64,000 nucleotides of DNA from NCBI RefSeq assembly GCF_000731675.1, contig NZ_JMIT01000002.1, forward strand, positions 843,456-907,455. Reading direction: 5' to 3'. Position 1 is the stretch's first letter, and every line of letters starts with the position of its first letter. The notes under the pieces were generated by a model that worked only from the letters and a program-made list of their open reading frames with translations, was not told where the DNA came from and searched no databases. The position numbers and the translations under genes are program-made. The stretch is from Pseudomonas capeferrum. Lineage in GTDB: Bacteria > Pseudomonadota > Gammaproteobacteria > Pseudomonadales > Pseudomonadaceae. Positions 38,413 to 49,083 of this stretch are shown piece by piece.

Positions 38413-39840
38413 ATGTTCCAGCAACAGTTCTTCAGCATGGTTGCGCGCCATCGCGACTACCCGGCGGTCGTCGACAGCCATGGCAAAACCCGCAGCTACG
38501 GCGAACTGCTGCAGGACATCGACCAGTTGCGCGCCAGGCTGCATGCTGCAGGCCTGCGCGAAGGTGATGTGGTAGCCACTCAACTGGGCAACAGTACCGG
38601 ATATGTGGCGCTGCTGTTTGCCATGGCAAGCCTGGGGCTGATTCACTGCCCCGTGAGCGTGGCCAGCAGCACACACCAGCGGGCAATGCGCCTGGGCCAG
38701 GTCGGCGCCGCCCTACTGATCACCGAAGCCGGCATAGTGCCGGCGGGCCTTGGTGTACCAGGCTTTACCCTCTATTCGCCCACACCTGTCAATCTCAAGA
38801 CCCCAGCGTGGCGCGACTGCGCCGGGCTGATGCGCATGCAGGAAACCTCAGGCAGCACCGGCGCACCCAAACTTGCGCTGTGGCGCCAGGACCGGCTGTA
38901 CCGTGAAATCATGCATTGGGTAGACAGCGCCGGCCTGGACGCCGGTGCGCGCTACCTGAATATCCATAGCCTCGATGGCGGGCATGCAGTAGACCTGCAT
39001 GTATTCCCGGCTTTGCTGACGGGTGCGACGCTGTACCTGGGTGATGCGACCCAGGTTGAGCACACCCTGCGCACCCTGCACGAACAGCGCATCAGCGTGA
39101 TGAGCGCACTGCCGTCGCAGTACCTGGAGCTGGCACAGGCCGCACAGAACACCGGCATCCGCCTGCCAGCACTGAGCAAACCTTTCTGCGGCGGCGCCTA
39201 CCTGGACGACCATGTGGTGCTGGAAAGCGAGCGCCACCTGGGCGTGCACCTGAAAAGGATCTACGGCTCGACGGAGTTCGGCATGGTCCTGGCAAACTTC
39301 ACGCCGAGCCTGCAGGTCGGCTGTGGCATGCGCCCGGTAGGTGATGTCGAGGTGACGCTGGAACCGCTGGACCCCGCGCAACCGGAAGTAGGCGAAATCA
39401 TCGCCCGCTCCACGCACCGCGGCTCGGGGTACTTCCCACCTGCACCGATCCCTTGCGAGGACCAGGCCTATGCCACCGGCGATATCGCCCGGCGCCTTGC
39501 CGACGGCAGCCTGATGCCGCTGGGGCGCGCGACGGATGCCCTGCTCACGCAACAAGGCATGCAGTTTGCCCCCGCCCTGGAAGCGCAGATCGCACAGGCC
39601 ATGAAGTTCGAGCGCGTGGTGGTACTGGTAGACGAGCAGGATCGCCGGCGCGCCCATGTGATCGTGCAAGGCAACACGGCTGACGCACATGAGCGGTTGG
39701 CGAAACTGACCGGGGGGCTGGAACGCCTGGGCATTAGTGCCAGTATCGCAGTGCTTGAACGGATACCCATGACGCCGACCGGCAAGCCGGACCGCGTCCG
39801 GCTTCGCAAGCAGCTAGGCGCGCAGCAACAACTACGCTAG
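38413..39840 (+). CDS. ppuA: Acyl-AMP ligase / acyl-CoA synthetase (PpuA)
   Basis: ANL-superfamily adenylate-forming enzyme of 475 residues. The phosphate loop is ETSGSTGAPKLALWR, the adenine motif IYGSTEFGM, and the C-terminal catalytic Lys lies in TPTGKPDRVRLRKQLG. The protein is shorter than most fatty acyl-CoA ligases. It probably activates an acyl or aryl acid, but neither acid nor acceptor is known. ATG 38413 has AAGGAG 10 bases upstream. Position and lux box match the ppuA gene known from other P. putida quorum-sensing loci. Confidence 0.85.
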   Translation: MFQQQFFSMVARHRDYPAVVDSHGKTRSYGELLQDIDQLRARLHAAGLREGDVVATQLGNSTGYVALLFAMASLGLIHCPVSVASSTHQRAMRLGQVGAALLITEAGIVPAGLGVPGFTLYSPTPVNLKTPAWRDCAGLMRMQETSGSTGAPKLALWRQDRLYREIMHWVDSAGLDAGARYLNIHSLDGGHAVDLHVFPALLTGATLYLGDATQVEHTLRTLHEQRISVMSALPSQYLELAQAAQNTGIRLPALSKPFCGGAYLDDHVVLESERHLGVHLKRIYGSTEFGMVLANFTPSLQVGCGMRPVGDVEVTLEPLDPAQPEVGEIIARSTHRGSGYFPPAPIPCEDQAYATGDIARRLADGSLMPLGRATDALLTQQGMQFAPALEAQIAQAMKFERVVVLVDEQDRRRAHVIVQGNTADAHERLAKLTGGLERLGISASIAVLERIPMTPTGKPDRVRLRKQLGAQQQLR

Positions 39841-39845
39841 ACCGG

Positions 39846-39873
39846 CTTGGGAGCGGGCTCGCCAGCCCGCCTC
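39846..39873. repeat. Single REP-like unit after ppuA
   Basis: CTTGGGAGCGGGCTCGCCAGCCCGC resembles a degenerate GTGG-head REP and lies between the convergent ppuA and glycine-zipper genes. Confidence 0.4.
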
Positions 39874-39895
39874 CTCAAACTGGCCAATGTGAGCT

Positions 39896-40444
39896 TTACT
39901 GCCCGGCCTGGTTGTCACTGAGAATCAGCTTGCCATTCTTGTCCAGGGGGATGGTCGAGCCCGGCTCGCGGTCCATCTTCACCTGCCCCGCCTGGTCACC
40001 AATGGTGTACTTCACGTTATAACCAACGACCTTGTCGCTGATGTCATTGACCGTATTGCAGCGGGTTTGCGTCGTGGTGTAAGTGTCACGCTGCTGCATG
40101 CCTTCCTGCACCTTGTTACCGGCATAGCCACCACCGACCGCACCGGCCACGGTGGCGATCTTCTTGCCGGTACCACCACCAATCTGGTTACCCAGCAGGC
40201 CACCGGCCAGGGCACCCACGACGGTACCGGCGATCTGGTGCTGGTCCTTGACCGGCGCCTGACGCGTCACGGTGACGTCCTTGCAGACCTCACGCGGTGT
40301 CTTGACCTGCTGCTTGATCGGCTGCACATCGGTGACCTGGGCGTACTCCGGCCCTTTGTTCACCAAGCTGTAGGTCGCCACAGCACCTCCGGCAGTTACA
40401 CCGACAGCACCCAGTACCGCACCCACCAGCATTGATTTATTCAC
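39896..40444 (-). CDS. Glycine-zipper 2TM-domain envelope protein
   Basis: Envelope protein of about 182 residues: an N-terminal hydrophobic helix (SMLVGAVLGAVGVTAGGAVATYSLV) and a glycine-zipper 2TM domain (IAGTVVGALAGGLLGNQIGGG...TVAGAVGGGYAGNKVQ). The C-terminal region has a cysteine (TQTRCNTV) that may pair with REVCKD. GTG 40444 is chosen for AGGAGG upstream; the ATG at 40546 adds an unlikely basic extension. The family is linked to outer-membrane stability but function is not known. Confidence 0.8.
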   Translation of the reverse strand: MNKSMLVGAVLGAVGVTAGGAVATYSLVNKGPEYAQVTDVQPIKQQVKTPREVCKDVTVTRQAPVKDQHQIAGTVVGALAGGLLGNQIGGGTGKKIATVAGAVGGGYAGNKVQEGMQQRDTYTTTQTRCNTVNDISDKVVGYNVKYTIGDQAGQVKMDREPGSTIPLDKNGKLILSDNQAGQ

Positions 40445-40500
40445 CTGAACCTCCTGATCTTCCCTGCGGGACATAGCCCGCCTTCTCCCTGCCTTGGAGC

Positions 40501-40534
40501 AAAAAAAAAGGCGCGAGTTCAATACTCGCGCCTC
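40501..40534 (-). terminator. Terminator of the queA-tgt-yajC-secDF operon
   Basis: On the reverse strand GGCGCGAGT ... ACTCGCGCC (9-bp stem, 5-base loop) is followed by nine T, about 30 bases after the secF stop. Confidence 0.92.
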
Positions 40535-40564
40535 TTGATTCGCCAAACGGCGTAGGAAAAGCCC

Positions 40565-41473
40565 TTACGGACGCTCGTCCACGCCTTCGGTCTTGGCTGG
40601 GGGAATCAGGTCTTCACTGTTCAGGTTCAGCCAGATCAGTACCACGTTGGCGATATAGATCGACGAGTAGGTACCGGCCATGACCCCGATGAACAGCGCC
40701 AGCGAGAAGCCGAACAGGTTGTCGCCACCGAAGAACAGCAGTGCGGCGATGGCCAGCAAGGTCGACACCGAGGTGGCGATGGTACGCAGCAGGGTCTGGG
40801 TGGTCGAGACGTTGATGTTCTCGATCAGCGACGCCTTGCGCATCACACGGAAGTTCTCACGCACCCGGTCGAATACGACAATGGTGTCGTTGAGCGAGTA
40901 ACCGATGATCGCCAGCACCGCCGCCAATACCGTCAGGTCGAAGGTGATCTGGAAGAACGACAGGATACCCAGCGTCACCACCACGTCGTGGATCAGCGAG
41001 ATGATCGCGCCCACGGCGAACTTCCACTGGAAGCGGAAGGCCAGGTAGATGAGGATGCCGCCCAGGGCCAGGAGCATGCCCATGCCACCCTGGTCACGCA
41101 GCTCTTCACCCACCTGCGGGCCTACGAACTCGACGCGCTTGAGCGTGGCCGGGTTGTCGCCGCCGGCTTTTTGCAGTGCCTCGGCTACCTTGCTGCCCAG
41201 TTGCGGGTCATCGCCCGGCATACGCACCAGCAGGTCGGTGGTTGCGCCAAAGCTCTGCACCACGGCCTCGTGGAAGCCGGAGTTGACCAGTTCGGCACGT
41301 ACCGCCTTGAGGTCGGCCGGGCGCTCGTAGGTCAGCTCGATGAGCGTACCGCCGGTGAAGTCCAGGCCAAAGTTCAGGCCCTTCTGCCACCAGCTGAACA
41401 GCGCCAGGACGGTGAGGAGCACAGTGATGGCGAACGCGACATTGCGCACGCCCATGAAGTTGATGATTTTCAT
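40565..41473 (-). CDS. secF: Protein translocase subunit SecF
   Basis: Inner-membrane partner of SecD in proton-driven protein export (302 residues). It has six membrane helices and a conserved periplasmic start (NFGLDFTGGTLIEL), with VVFDRVRENFR near helix 4. ATG 41473 has GGGAG upstream; the frame extending to 41509 overlaps secD and is rejected. It is 10 bases after secD. Confidence 0.95.
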   Translation of the reverse strand: MKIINFMGVRNVAFAITVLLTVLALFSWWQKGLNFGLDFTGGTLIELTYERPADLKAVRAELVNSGFHEAVVQSFGATTDLLVRMPGDDPQLGSKVAEALQKAGGDNPATLKRVEFVGPQVGEELRDQGGMGMLLALGGILIYLAFRFQWKFAVGAIISLIHDVVVTLGILSFFQITFDLTVLAAVLAIIGYSLNDTIVVFDRVRENFRVMRKASLIENINVSTTQTLLRTIATSVSTLLAIAALLFFGGDNLFGFSLALFIGVMAGTYSSIYIANVVLIWLNLNSEDLIPPAKTEGVDERP

Positions 41474-41483
41474 CGCAGCTCCC

Positions 41484-43346
41484 TCAAACCCACAGCTTCT
41501 TGATGTCACGCCCGCCGCAGGTCAGGTTGACCATTGCGCGGGTCACCATGATGGCGGTGAACATCGAGGTGAAAATCCCGAGGGACATGGTGACCGCAAA
41601 GCCCTTGACCGGGCCGGTACCCATGGCGAACAGGATGCCGCCGACCAGCAGGCTGGTCAGGTTGGCGTCGATGATCGCGGTAAAGGCGCGGTTGAAACCT
41701 TCATGGATGGCGCGCTGCACCGACATGCCGGCTTTGAGCTCCTCACGGATACGCGAGAAGATCAGCACGTTGGCGTCTACCGCCATACCCATGGTCAACA
41801 CGATACCCGCGATACCCGGCAGGGTCAGGGTCGCGCCCAGCAGCGACATCAGCGCCAGCAGCAAGACCATGTTGCCCGCCAGGGCGATGGTGGCGATCAC
41901 GCCGAAGCCGCGGTAGATGGCGATGATGAACAGCGAGACGAACAGCATGCCCCACAGCGACGCATCAATACCCTTGGTGATGTTGTCCGCACCCAGGCTT
42001 GGGCCAATGGTACGTTCTTCAGCGAAATACATCGGCGCAGCCAGACCACCGGCACGCAACAGCAGGGCCAGCTCGGACGATTCGCCCTGGCCGTTCAGGC
42101 CGGTGATGCGGAACTGGCTACCCAGCGGCGACTGAATGGTCGCCAGGCTGATGATCTTCTTCTCTTCCTGGAAGCTCTGTACCGGCACTTCCTTCTCGAC
42201 GCCGTCGACGGTCTGCTTGACGTAGCGGGTGACCGGCTTCTGCTCGATGAAGATCACCGCCATGCTGCGCCCGACGTTGCTGCGCGTGGCGCGGCTCATC
42301 AGCTCGCCGCCGTGGCCATCCAGGCGGATGTTCACTTGCGGGCGGCCGTGCTCGTCGAAGCTGGCCTGGGCGTCGGTAACCTGGTCACCGGTGATGATCA
42401 GGCCACGCTCGACCGGGGCGGAGCGGCCGCCCTCGCGGAACTCGAAGACCTCGGTGGTTGCCTTGGACGCGCCAGGTTCGGCACCGAAGCGGAACTCAAG
42501 GTTAGCGGTCTTGCCGAGGATACGCTTGGCTTCGGCAGTGTCCTGCACGCCTGGCAGCTCGACCACGATACGGTTGGCGCCCTGACGCTGAACCAGCGGC
42601 TCGGCCACGCCCAGCTCGTTGACGCGGTTGCGCACGGTGGTCAGGTTCTGCTTGATCGAGTATTCGCGGATCTCGGCGACTTTCGCCTGAGTCAGCGCCA
42701 GACGCAGCACGGCGAGGTCATTGCGCTCGGTGGCAGTCAGGTCGAAATCGGAGAAATTCTTGCGGATCAGGGCACGTGCCTGCTCGCGGGTTGCATCGTC
42801 AGCGAAGCCCAGCATGATGCCGCCATCCTGCTGAGGCAGGCTGCGGTAGCGGATGCGCTCTTTGCGCAGGAGGGTTTTGACCTCCCCTTCATACACCTTC
42901 ATACGGGCGGTCATGGCCTTGTCCATGTCCACTTCCAGCAGGAAGTGCACACCACCGGACAGGTCCAGGCCCAGTTTCATCGGGCTTGCACCCAGGTTAC
43001 GCAGCCATTGCGGAGTGGTCTGGGCCAGGTTCAGGGCCACGACGTAATCATCGCCCAGTGCCTTGCGCACTACATCCTTGGCTGGAAGCTGGTCTTCCTG
43101 GTTGGTCAGGCGAATCAGCGCACTGCCCTTTTCACCCAGGCTGGCGCCCTTGACGGTGATACCGGCATCGGTCAGCGCCTTGGAGACGCGATCGAGGTCG
43201 GCCTGGTTTACCTGCAGCGCCGAACTGGCACCACTGACTTGCACCGCCGGATCATCCGGGTAGAGGTTGGGAGCGGAATAAATAAAACCGATCGCCAGTA
43301 CCAGCAGGATCAGTGCGTATTTCCACAGAGGGTATTTGTTCAGCAT
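41484..43346 (-). CDS. secD: Protein translocase subunit SecD
   Basis: Large Sec accessory subunit (620 residues) with an N-terminal helix and a long periplasmic region (LGLDLSGGVHFLLEVD). The C-terminal helices contain GMAVDANVLIFSRIREEL, with the acidic residue used in proton transfer. ATG 43346 is preferred; a GTG immediately before it is the alternative. It lies in the conserved yajC-secD-secF order. Confidence 0.96.
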   Translation of the reverse strand: MLNKYPLWKYALILLVLAIGFIYSAPNLYPDDPAVQVSGASSALQVNQADLDRVSKALTDAGITVKGASLGEKGSALIRLTNQEDQLPAKDVVRKALGDDYVVALNLAQTTPQWLRNLGASPMKLGLDLSGGVHFLLEVDMDKAMTARMKVYEGEVKTLLRKERIRYRSLPQQDGGIMLGFADDATREQARALIRKNFSDFDLTATERNDLAVLRLALTQAKVAEIREYSIKQNLTTVRNRVNELGVAEPLVQRQGANRIVVELPGVQDTAEAKRILGKTANLEFRFGAEPGASKATTEVFEFREGGRSAPVERGLIITGDQVTDAQASFDEHGRPQVNIRLDGHGGELMSRATRSNVGRSMAVIFIEQKPVTRYVKQTVDGVEKEVPVQSFQEEKKIISLATIQSPLGSQFRITGLNGQGESSELALLLRAGGLAAPMYFAEERTIGPSLGADNITKGIDASLWGMLFVSLFIIAIYRGFGVIATIALAGNMVLLLALMSLLGATLTLPGIAGIVLTMGMAVDANVLIFSRIREELKAGMSVQRAIHEGFNRAFTAIIDANLTSLLVGGILFAMGTGPVKGFAVTMSLGIFTSMFTAIMVTRAMVNLTCGGRDIKKLWV

Positions 43347-43410
43347 CACGCCGCCCGTTCAAGACGCGGGGCGCGTTGCGCGCCCCGACTGGAAAAATAA
43401 AACCGGTAAC

Positions 43411-43746
43411 TCAGATAGCCTTGAGCGTACCTTTTGGCAGGGTCGCGGCGATGGCGCCCTTCTGGAACTTCAGCTCGACGGTGTCGGAAACTTCCAGCAC
43501 CACGAAATCATCGGTGACCTTGACGATCTTGCCGGCGATGCCGCCGTTGGTGACAACTTCGTCACCTTTTTGCAAGTTGCCCAGCAGGTTCTTCTGCTCT
43601 TTGGCGCGCTTGGCCTGTGGACGCCAGATCATCAGGTAGAAGATGACCAGGAAGCCGACCAGGAAGATCCACTCGAAACCGGTACCGGCTGGGCCGGCGG
43701 CAGGTGCTGCTGCGTCCGCGTAAGCGGCGGGAATCAGAAAGCTCAT
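43411..43746 (-). CDS. yajC: Sec translocon accessory protein YajC
   Basis: Small single-pass inner-membrane protein of 111 residues. It has an N-terminal Ala-rich segment, a helix at about 22-42 (WIFLVGFLVIFYLMIWRPQ) and a cytoplasmic domain (LQKGDEVVTNGGIAGKI). ATG 43746 has GGAG upstream. It is part of SecDF-YajC. Confidence 0.95.
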   Translation of the reverse strand: MSFLIPAAYADAAAPAAGPAGTGFEWIFLVGFLVIFYLMIWRPQAKRAKEQKNLLGNLQKGDEVVTNGGIAGKIVKVTDDFVVLEVSDTVELKFQKGAIAATLPKGTLKAI

Positions 43747-43788
43747 GAGGCACTCCATTACTGAGTTTTAATATTTAAGTGCTGACAA

Positions 43789-45968
<2,180 letters not shown>

Positions 45969-46035
45969 GATGATGTTCGGTTCGGCAGGGCCGGGAAGTT
46001 TAGCCCAATGTGTGAAAATTGACCATGAAACCCGA

Positions 46036-46064
46036 TTGACCGACCCGAGGCACCTCTCTATACT
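46036..46064 (+). promoter_or_regulatory. Sigma-70 promoter of tRNA-Leu
   Basis: TTGACC (46036-46041), a 17-base spacer and TATACT (46059-46064), 11 bases before the tRNA 5' end. A GC-rich discriminator (GCGCGCC) follows, as is typical of stringently controlled stable RNA promoters. Confidence 0.85.
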
Positions 46065-46075
46065 GCGCGCCACAA

Positions 46076-46160
46076 GCCCTGATGGCGGAATTGGTAGACG
46101 CGGCGGATTCAAAATCCGTTTTCGAAAGGAGTGGGAGTTCGAGTCTCCCTCGGGGCACCA
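46076..46160 (+). tRNA. tRNA-Leu (anticodon CAA)
   Basis: An 85-base class II tRNA. The acceptor GCCCTGA pairs with TCGGGGC; the D-loop has GGAATTGGTAGACG, the anticodon loop is TTCAAAA (CAA), and the T-loop is GTTCGAGTC. A long variable arm is present and the CCA end is encoded. It decodes UUG leucine codons. Confidence 0.97.
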
Positions 46161-46170
46161 AAATCCAGAA

Positions 46171-46197
46171 AAAACCGACCTTATGGTCGGTTTTTTT
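46171..46197 (+). terminator. tRNA-Leu terminator
   Basis: ACCGACC TTAT GGTCGGT followed by seven T, 14 bases after the tRNA. Confidence 0.93.
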
Positions 46198-46323
46198 GTG
46201 CCTGGCGTTTAGCAATCCTCAAGCACCGTCGCGCGGCCCCTTGGCACAACTGCCCTCTGCCCCGGCTCAGCACCCTTCCCTACGCTGGCCCTTGCCTTCA
46301 TCTCTCGTGCAAGGAGCCGCAAA

Positions 46324-46771
46324 ATGAAAATGAACCCTGCAGGCGCCGATCACAGTGCAGGCCGGTGAGCCCGAGATCAGTGGCGCCTTCGAACTGGCCT
46401 ATCAATTCGAACCGCGCGTGCAGGGCGACGACAGACCGCTGAGCCTTTCCAGCCTGGAATACGACCCCTTCAACAAGCGCCTGCTGGCCACCACCAGCCA
46501 TGAGCAGGGTGACCAGATTGGTGGCTATTTGTGGGCATTGCCACTGCCACTGCTTGAACCGGACGGGTCGGGTACACCGCTACCGTTCCTCGGGCCCGAC
46601 GGCTCGCCCTTGTGGTTCGATAACAAACCGGAAGGCGTTGTAGCGTTGAATGCTCGCCAGGTAATGGTGGTCCACGATGATGACCGGGTTCAGGTTGCCG
46701 AGTCTGCGCGCGGCAAGGCCAAGCAGGCCAACGAGTTCACCTATAGCGTGATCGAATTGGGCAATCCGTAG
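46324..46771 (+). pseudogene. Remnant of a secreted beta-propeller-like protein (DUF3616/esterase-like)
   Basis: An open frame at 46355-46771 (138 residues) has no ribosome site or proper start. It contains LSSLEYDPFNKRLLATTSHEQG, LWALPLP and PEGVVALNARQVMVVHDDDR, resembling the end of esterase-like/DUF3616 proteins. A separate ATG at 46324 with an A-rich upstream runs 14 codons in another frame then stops, as if the original start region had been joined out of frame. Deletion or frameshift of a larger gene is the best reading; an intact small protein is less likely. Confidence 0.5.
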
Positions 46772-46864
46772 AAATGGCCAGCACACACCGGGACATCGAA
46801 TGGCGCCTTGGATGATAGCGATGATCCAATCAACCCGAATGGGTAGTCGCTTTGACAGGTGCGG

Positions 46865-47287
46865 CTAGCAGGGTTTGCTGCCGATAGCTTCTGCAAAACG
46901 GAGCAAGTAACCATCCGGGTCGAGCAGCAGAAAATTGCGCTGACCAAACAGTAGTTCACCGCTGCGGTACCAGTGCTCTTCAACCGGGTTTCTGAGGGGA
47001 TACCCGGCCGCCTCCAGTGCCGACACCAGCGCTGAAGCGTTCGGGCATTCGATGGACAGGTTGATACCACGCCCATAAGGCGGCTCAAGAGGCCCGACCC
47101 GCCAAGGCGATTCACTGTGCCAGTCCTGTTCCAACATAAGTTGGCTGCCGCCGAAAGAAAGAAAAGCGAAATGATCTTCTGGCCGCTCGTACTCGACCTT
47201 GAAGCCGAGTATGTCGCAGTAGAAGGCAAGGCTTCGTGTGAGGTCGGAAACAATGAGTTCGGGGACCAGGGGATTGAGCTTCAGCAT
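46865..47287 (-). CDS. VOC-family (glyoxalase/bleomycin-resistance-like) protein
   Basis: Cytoplasmic protein of 140 residues with two beta-alpha-beta-beta-beta modules: VPELIVSDLTRSLAFYCDILGFKVEYERPED and a second half ending FLLLDPDGYLLRFAE. The pattern is that of bleomycin-resistance-type binding proteins. The substrate is unknown; it might bind a drug or act as a metal-dependent lyase or dioxygenase. It is not in an obvious operon. A second ORF on the same strand (46741-47253) is a shadow frame. Confidence 0.8.
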   Translation of the reverse strand: MLKLNPLVPELIVSDLTRSLAFYCDILGFKVEYERPEDHFAFLSFGGSQLMLEQDWHSESPWRVGPLEPPYGRGINLSIECPNASALVSALEAAGYPLRNPVEEHWYRSGELLFGQRNFLLLDPDGYLLRFAEAIGSKPC

Positions 47288-47348
47288 GTTTGATTCCTTT
47301 CAGTTTTGATCTATGAACACGTGCGACCAATGCCCTGCGTACGCCTCG

Positions 47349-47492
47349 TCAACGTGGGCGTCCGGCCTCGATCCACGCTTGCACCTGGCTCATGCCCAGC
47401 CGATACCTGGCACAGTTATGCAGTGTCAGGGTATCCAGTTCAGCCTGCAACAAGGGCTCAAACTGCATCTTCTCACTGTCCGACAAGCTCAA
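47349..47492 (-). CDS. Small candidate protein, 47 residues
   Basis: A leftward frame from TTG 47492 to TGA 47349 has a natural-looking composition: DSEKMQFEPLLQAELDTL followed by TLHNCARYRLGMSQVQAW. It is bounded upstream by an in-frame stop, and the start lacks a clear ribosome site. I do not recognise a family. It may be a genuine small protein or the tail of a decayed gene. Confidence 0.3.
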   Translation of the reverse strand: MSLSDSEKMQFEPLLQAELDTLTLHNCARYRLGMSQVQAWIEAGRPR

Positions 47493-47737
47493 TAGAGCTC
47501 AATGGAGCTCATCACCCTCATCGCGAGTGATGAGTAACACGAAAATCGCGCCCTTGATCCCTCATCAAATTGACGCCGCGTGCCTGACGAGCGGGGCAGC
47601 AGCCATGCCTCGAATCTATTGGCTAGCCTCCTCCCCCCTACTTAAGATGTTACTCGTCGGATATATGCACAAAGTATTGCCAGAGTGATATCACTTGGCC
47701 ATATTTGCGCTCCCATTTTTCCATGACTGTGTGACAC
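47493..47737. other. Upstream region of the trypsin-like lipoprotein gene
   Basis: About 245 bases with lower GC than neighbours in 47630-47720. There is a short direct repetition of GAGCTCAAT at 47485-47512. No supported gene or clear promoter was found. Confidence 0.4.
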
Positions 47738-48418
47738 ATGAAAACAACCGTGCCCTGTCTGGCGGCAATGATGCTGCTCAGTGGGTGCAATGGAGTGCCA
47801 ACGTCCTACGTCTCCGATCCCGTCTACAGCCAGGCTTTCGTGGTCACCTCAGGTGCGCCGTTGCCGATGTTGCTGATGGCCAGTGCCATCCAGTGGAACG
47901 AAGACTACGCAGTGACCGCAAAACACACACCCTTCCTGCGCAACGTGGTCCACGAGGGCCTCGGTGATGTCGTGTTCTTCAAGCACAAGGCGCGTGAGGT
48001 ACCGCATTGGCGGCAATACGTGCCAGGTGAGTCGGTGACGGCCGTCGGCTTCAACAGCCTGATGATGCCCGTACAGGGCAAGGGCCATGCCATGCCATCA
48101 CTGGTACGCCTCGAAGGCACCCCGGGCAGTGTCTTCTACTCGTTGCACGACGGCCCCATGGTCAAGGGCATGTCGGGCGGGCCGGTGTTCGCCGATGACG
48201 GCCAGGTGGTGGGTATCAATGTCGCGTTCATCCCCAAGAACGAGATCGACGTGCGCGCTCGCCCGGACCTCCCCGATAAAGAGCGCGTCAGCGTGTTCAT
48301 GTCGTACAGCGAGATCGACAAGGAATGGCGGCGCTTCCAGTACCTGCTGGCACGCAAGGCCAAACCGCATGCGCCTGCCGCGATCAAGGGGTTTGTGGCG
48401 GTGGCCGCCAAACCTTGA
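47738..48418 (+). CDS. Trypsin-like serine protease-fold lipoprotein
   Basis: Probable lipoprotein of 226 residues with lipobox LLSGC (Cys17). A chymotrypsin-like arrangement is visible: His63 in VTAKHTPF, Asp77 in GLGDVVFFKH and Ser146 in VKGMSGGPVFADDGQVVGI, the serine motif of this fold. The His-Asp spacing is shorter than usual, so catalysis is not certain. It is likely anchored in the envelope and active in the periplasm. It is a lone gene; target unknown. Confidence 0.7.
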   Translation: MKTTVPCLAAMMLLSGCNGVPTSYVSDPVYSQAFVVTSGAPLPMLLMASAIQWNEDYAVTAKHTPFLRNVVHEGLGDVVFFKHKAREVPHWRQYVPGESVTAVGFNSLMMPVQGKGHAMPSLVRLEGTPGSVFYSLHDGPMVKGMSGGPVFADDGQVVGINVAFIPKNEIDVRARPDLPDKERVSVFMSYSEIDKEWRRFQYLLARKAKPHAPAAIKGFVAVAAKP

Positions 48419-48506
48419 GCGGCGGCCAGGCGCTCCCGACAGGCCCGCGCCCCATGCGCAGTGCTACGCTGTGAGCGCCAGCCACACGCCTGTAAAAGGA
48501 CCTGCC

Positions 48507-48986
48507 ATGCACCTCAGCCACCGCCCTGTACAGCCCAATGACATCCCCGCCATCTGCTGCTTCCCTCAAGGCCCGGACGAACTGTTCTACATGTTCCCCA
48601 AGGCCACCTACCCGCTCACGCCCGCGCAACTGACCGACGCCATCGCCCAGCGCAACGGGTCCACGGTGGTGGAAGGCGGCGGCATGGTGCTGGCCTTCGC
48701 CAACTTCTACAAAGCCGAGCACGGCGGTGTATGCGCCCTGGGCAACGTGGTCGTGGCCCCAGCGGCCCGCGGCCATGGTGTGGCCAGCTACCTGGTCAAC
48801 GCCATGGTCGAGCTGGCCCGCAAGCAGTTTGCGGCACGGGAGGTTTGGGTGTCGTGCTTCAATCACAACACGGCGGGGTTGCTGCTTTATCCACAGATGG
48901 GCTTTGTGCCGTTCGGCATCGAGGCGCGCCAGGCGCCGGATGGGAAGCGGGTGGCGTTGGTGCAGATGAGGCAAATACTTGGGTAG
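48507..48986 (+). CDS. GNAT-family N-acetyltransferase
   Basis: Acetyltransferase of 159 residues. The acetyl-CoA motif A is ALGNVVVAPAARGHGVASYLV, followed by NHNTAGLLLYPQMGFVPFG, typical of GNAT folds. The start MHLSHRPVQPNDIPAI is at ATG 48507, with AAAAGGA about 8 bases upstream. The substrate cannot be predicted. Confidence 0.82.
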   Translation: MHLSHRPVQPNDIPAICCFPQGPDELFYMFPKATYPLTPAQLTDAIAQRNGSTVVEGGGMVLAFANFYKAEHGGVCALGNVVVAPAARGHGVASYLVNAMVELARKQFAAREVWVSCFNHNTAGLLLYPQMGFVPFGIEARQAPDGKRVALVQMRQILG

Positions 48987-49083
48987 CTCGACACTTCTGT
49001 TAACACCCTAAGAGAGACTACACCGAACCATAACCCTCACTCGGCGTCCGATCCTGCATCCCCCGCGTTCCGAGGTACCCCGT

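Noticed and set aside
41340..43400. 686-codon forward ORF
   Set aside because: Antisense to secD, low-complexity, no family features.
46082..46327. Forward [21 protein letters not shown]
   Set aside because: It translates the tRNA-Leu gene itself; this well-known false protein appears wherever that tRNA is read as coding.
47392..47688. 98-codon forward ORF upstream of the lipoprotein gene
   Set aside because: Composition is not protein-like and there is no ribosome site; the opposite strand carries a better small ORF.
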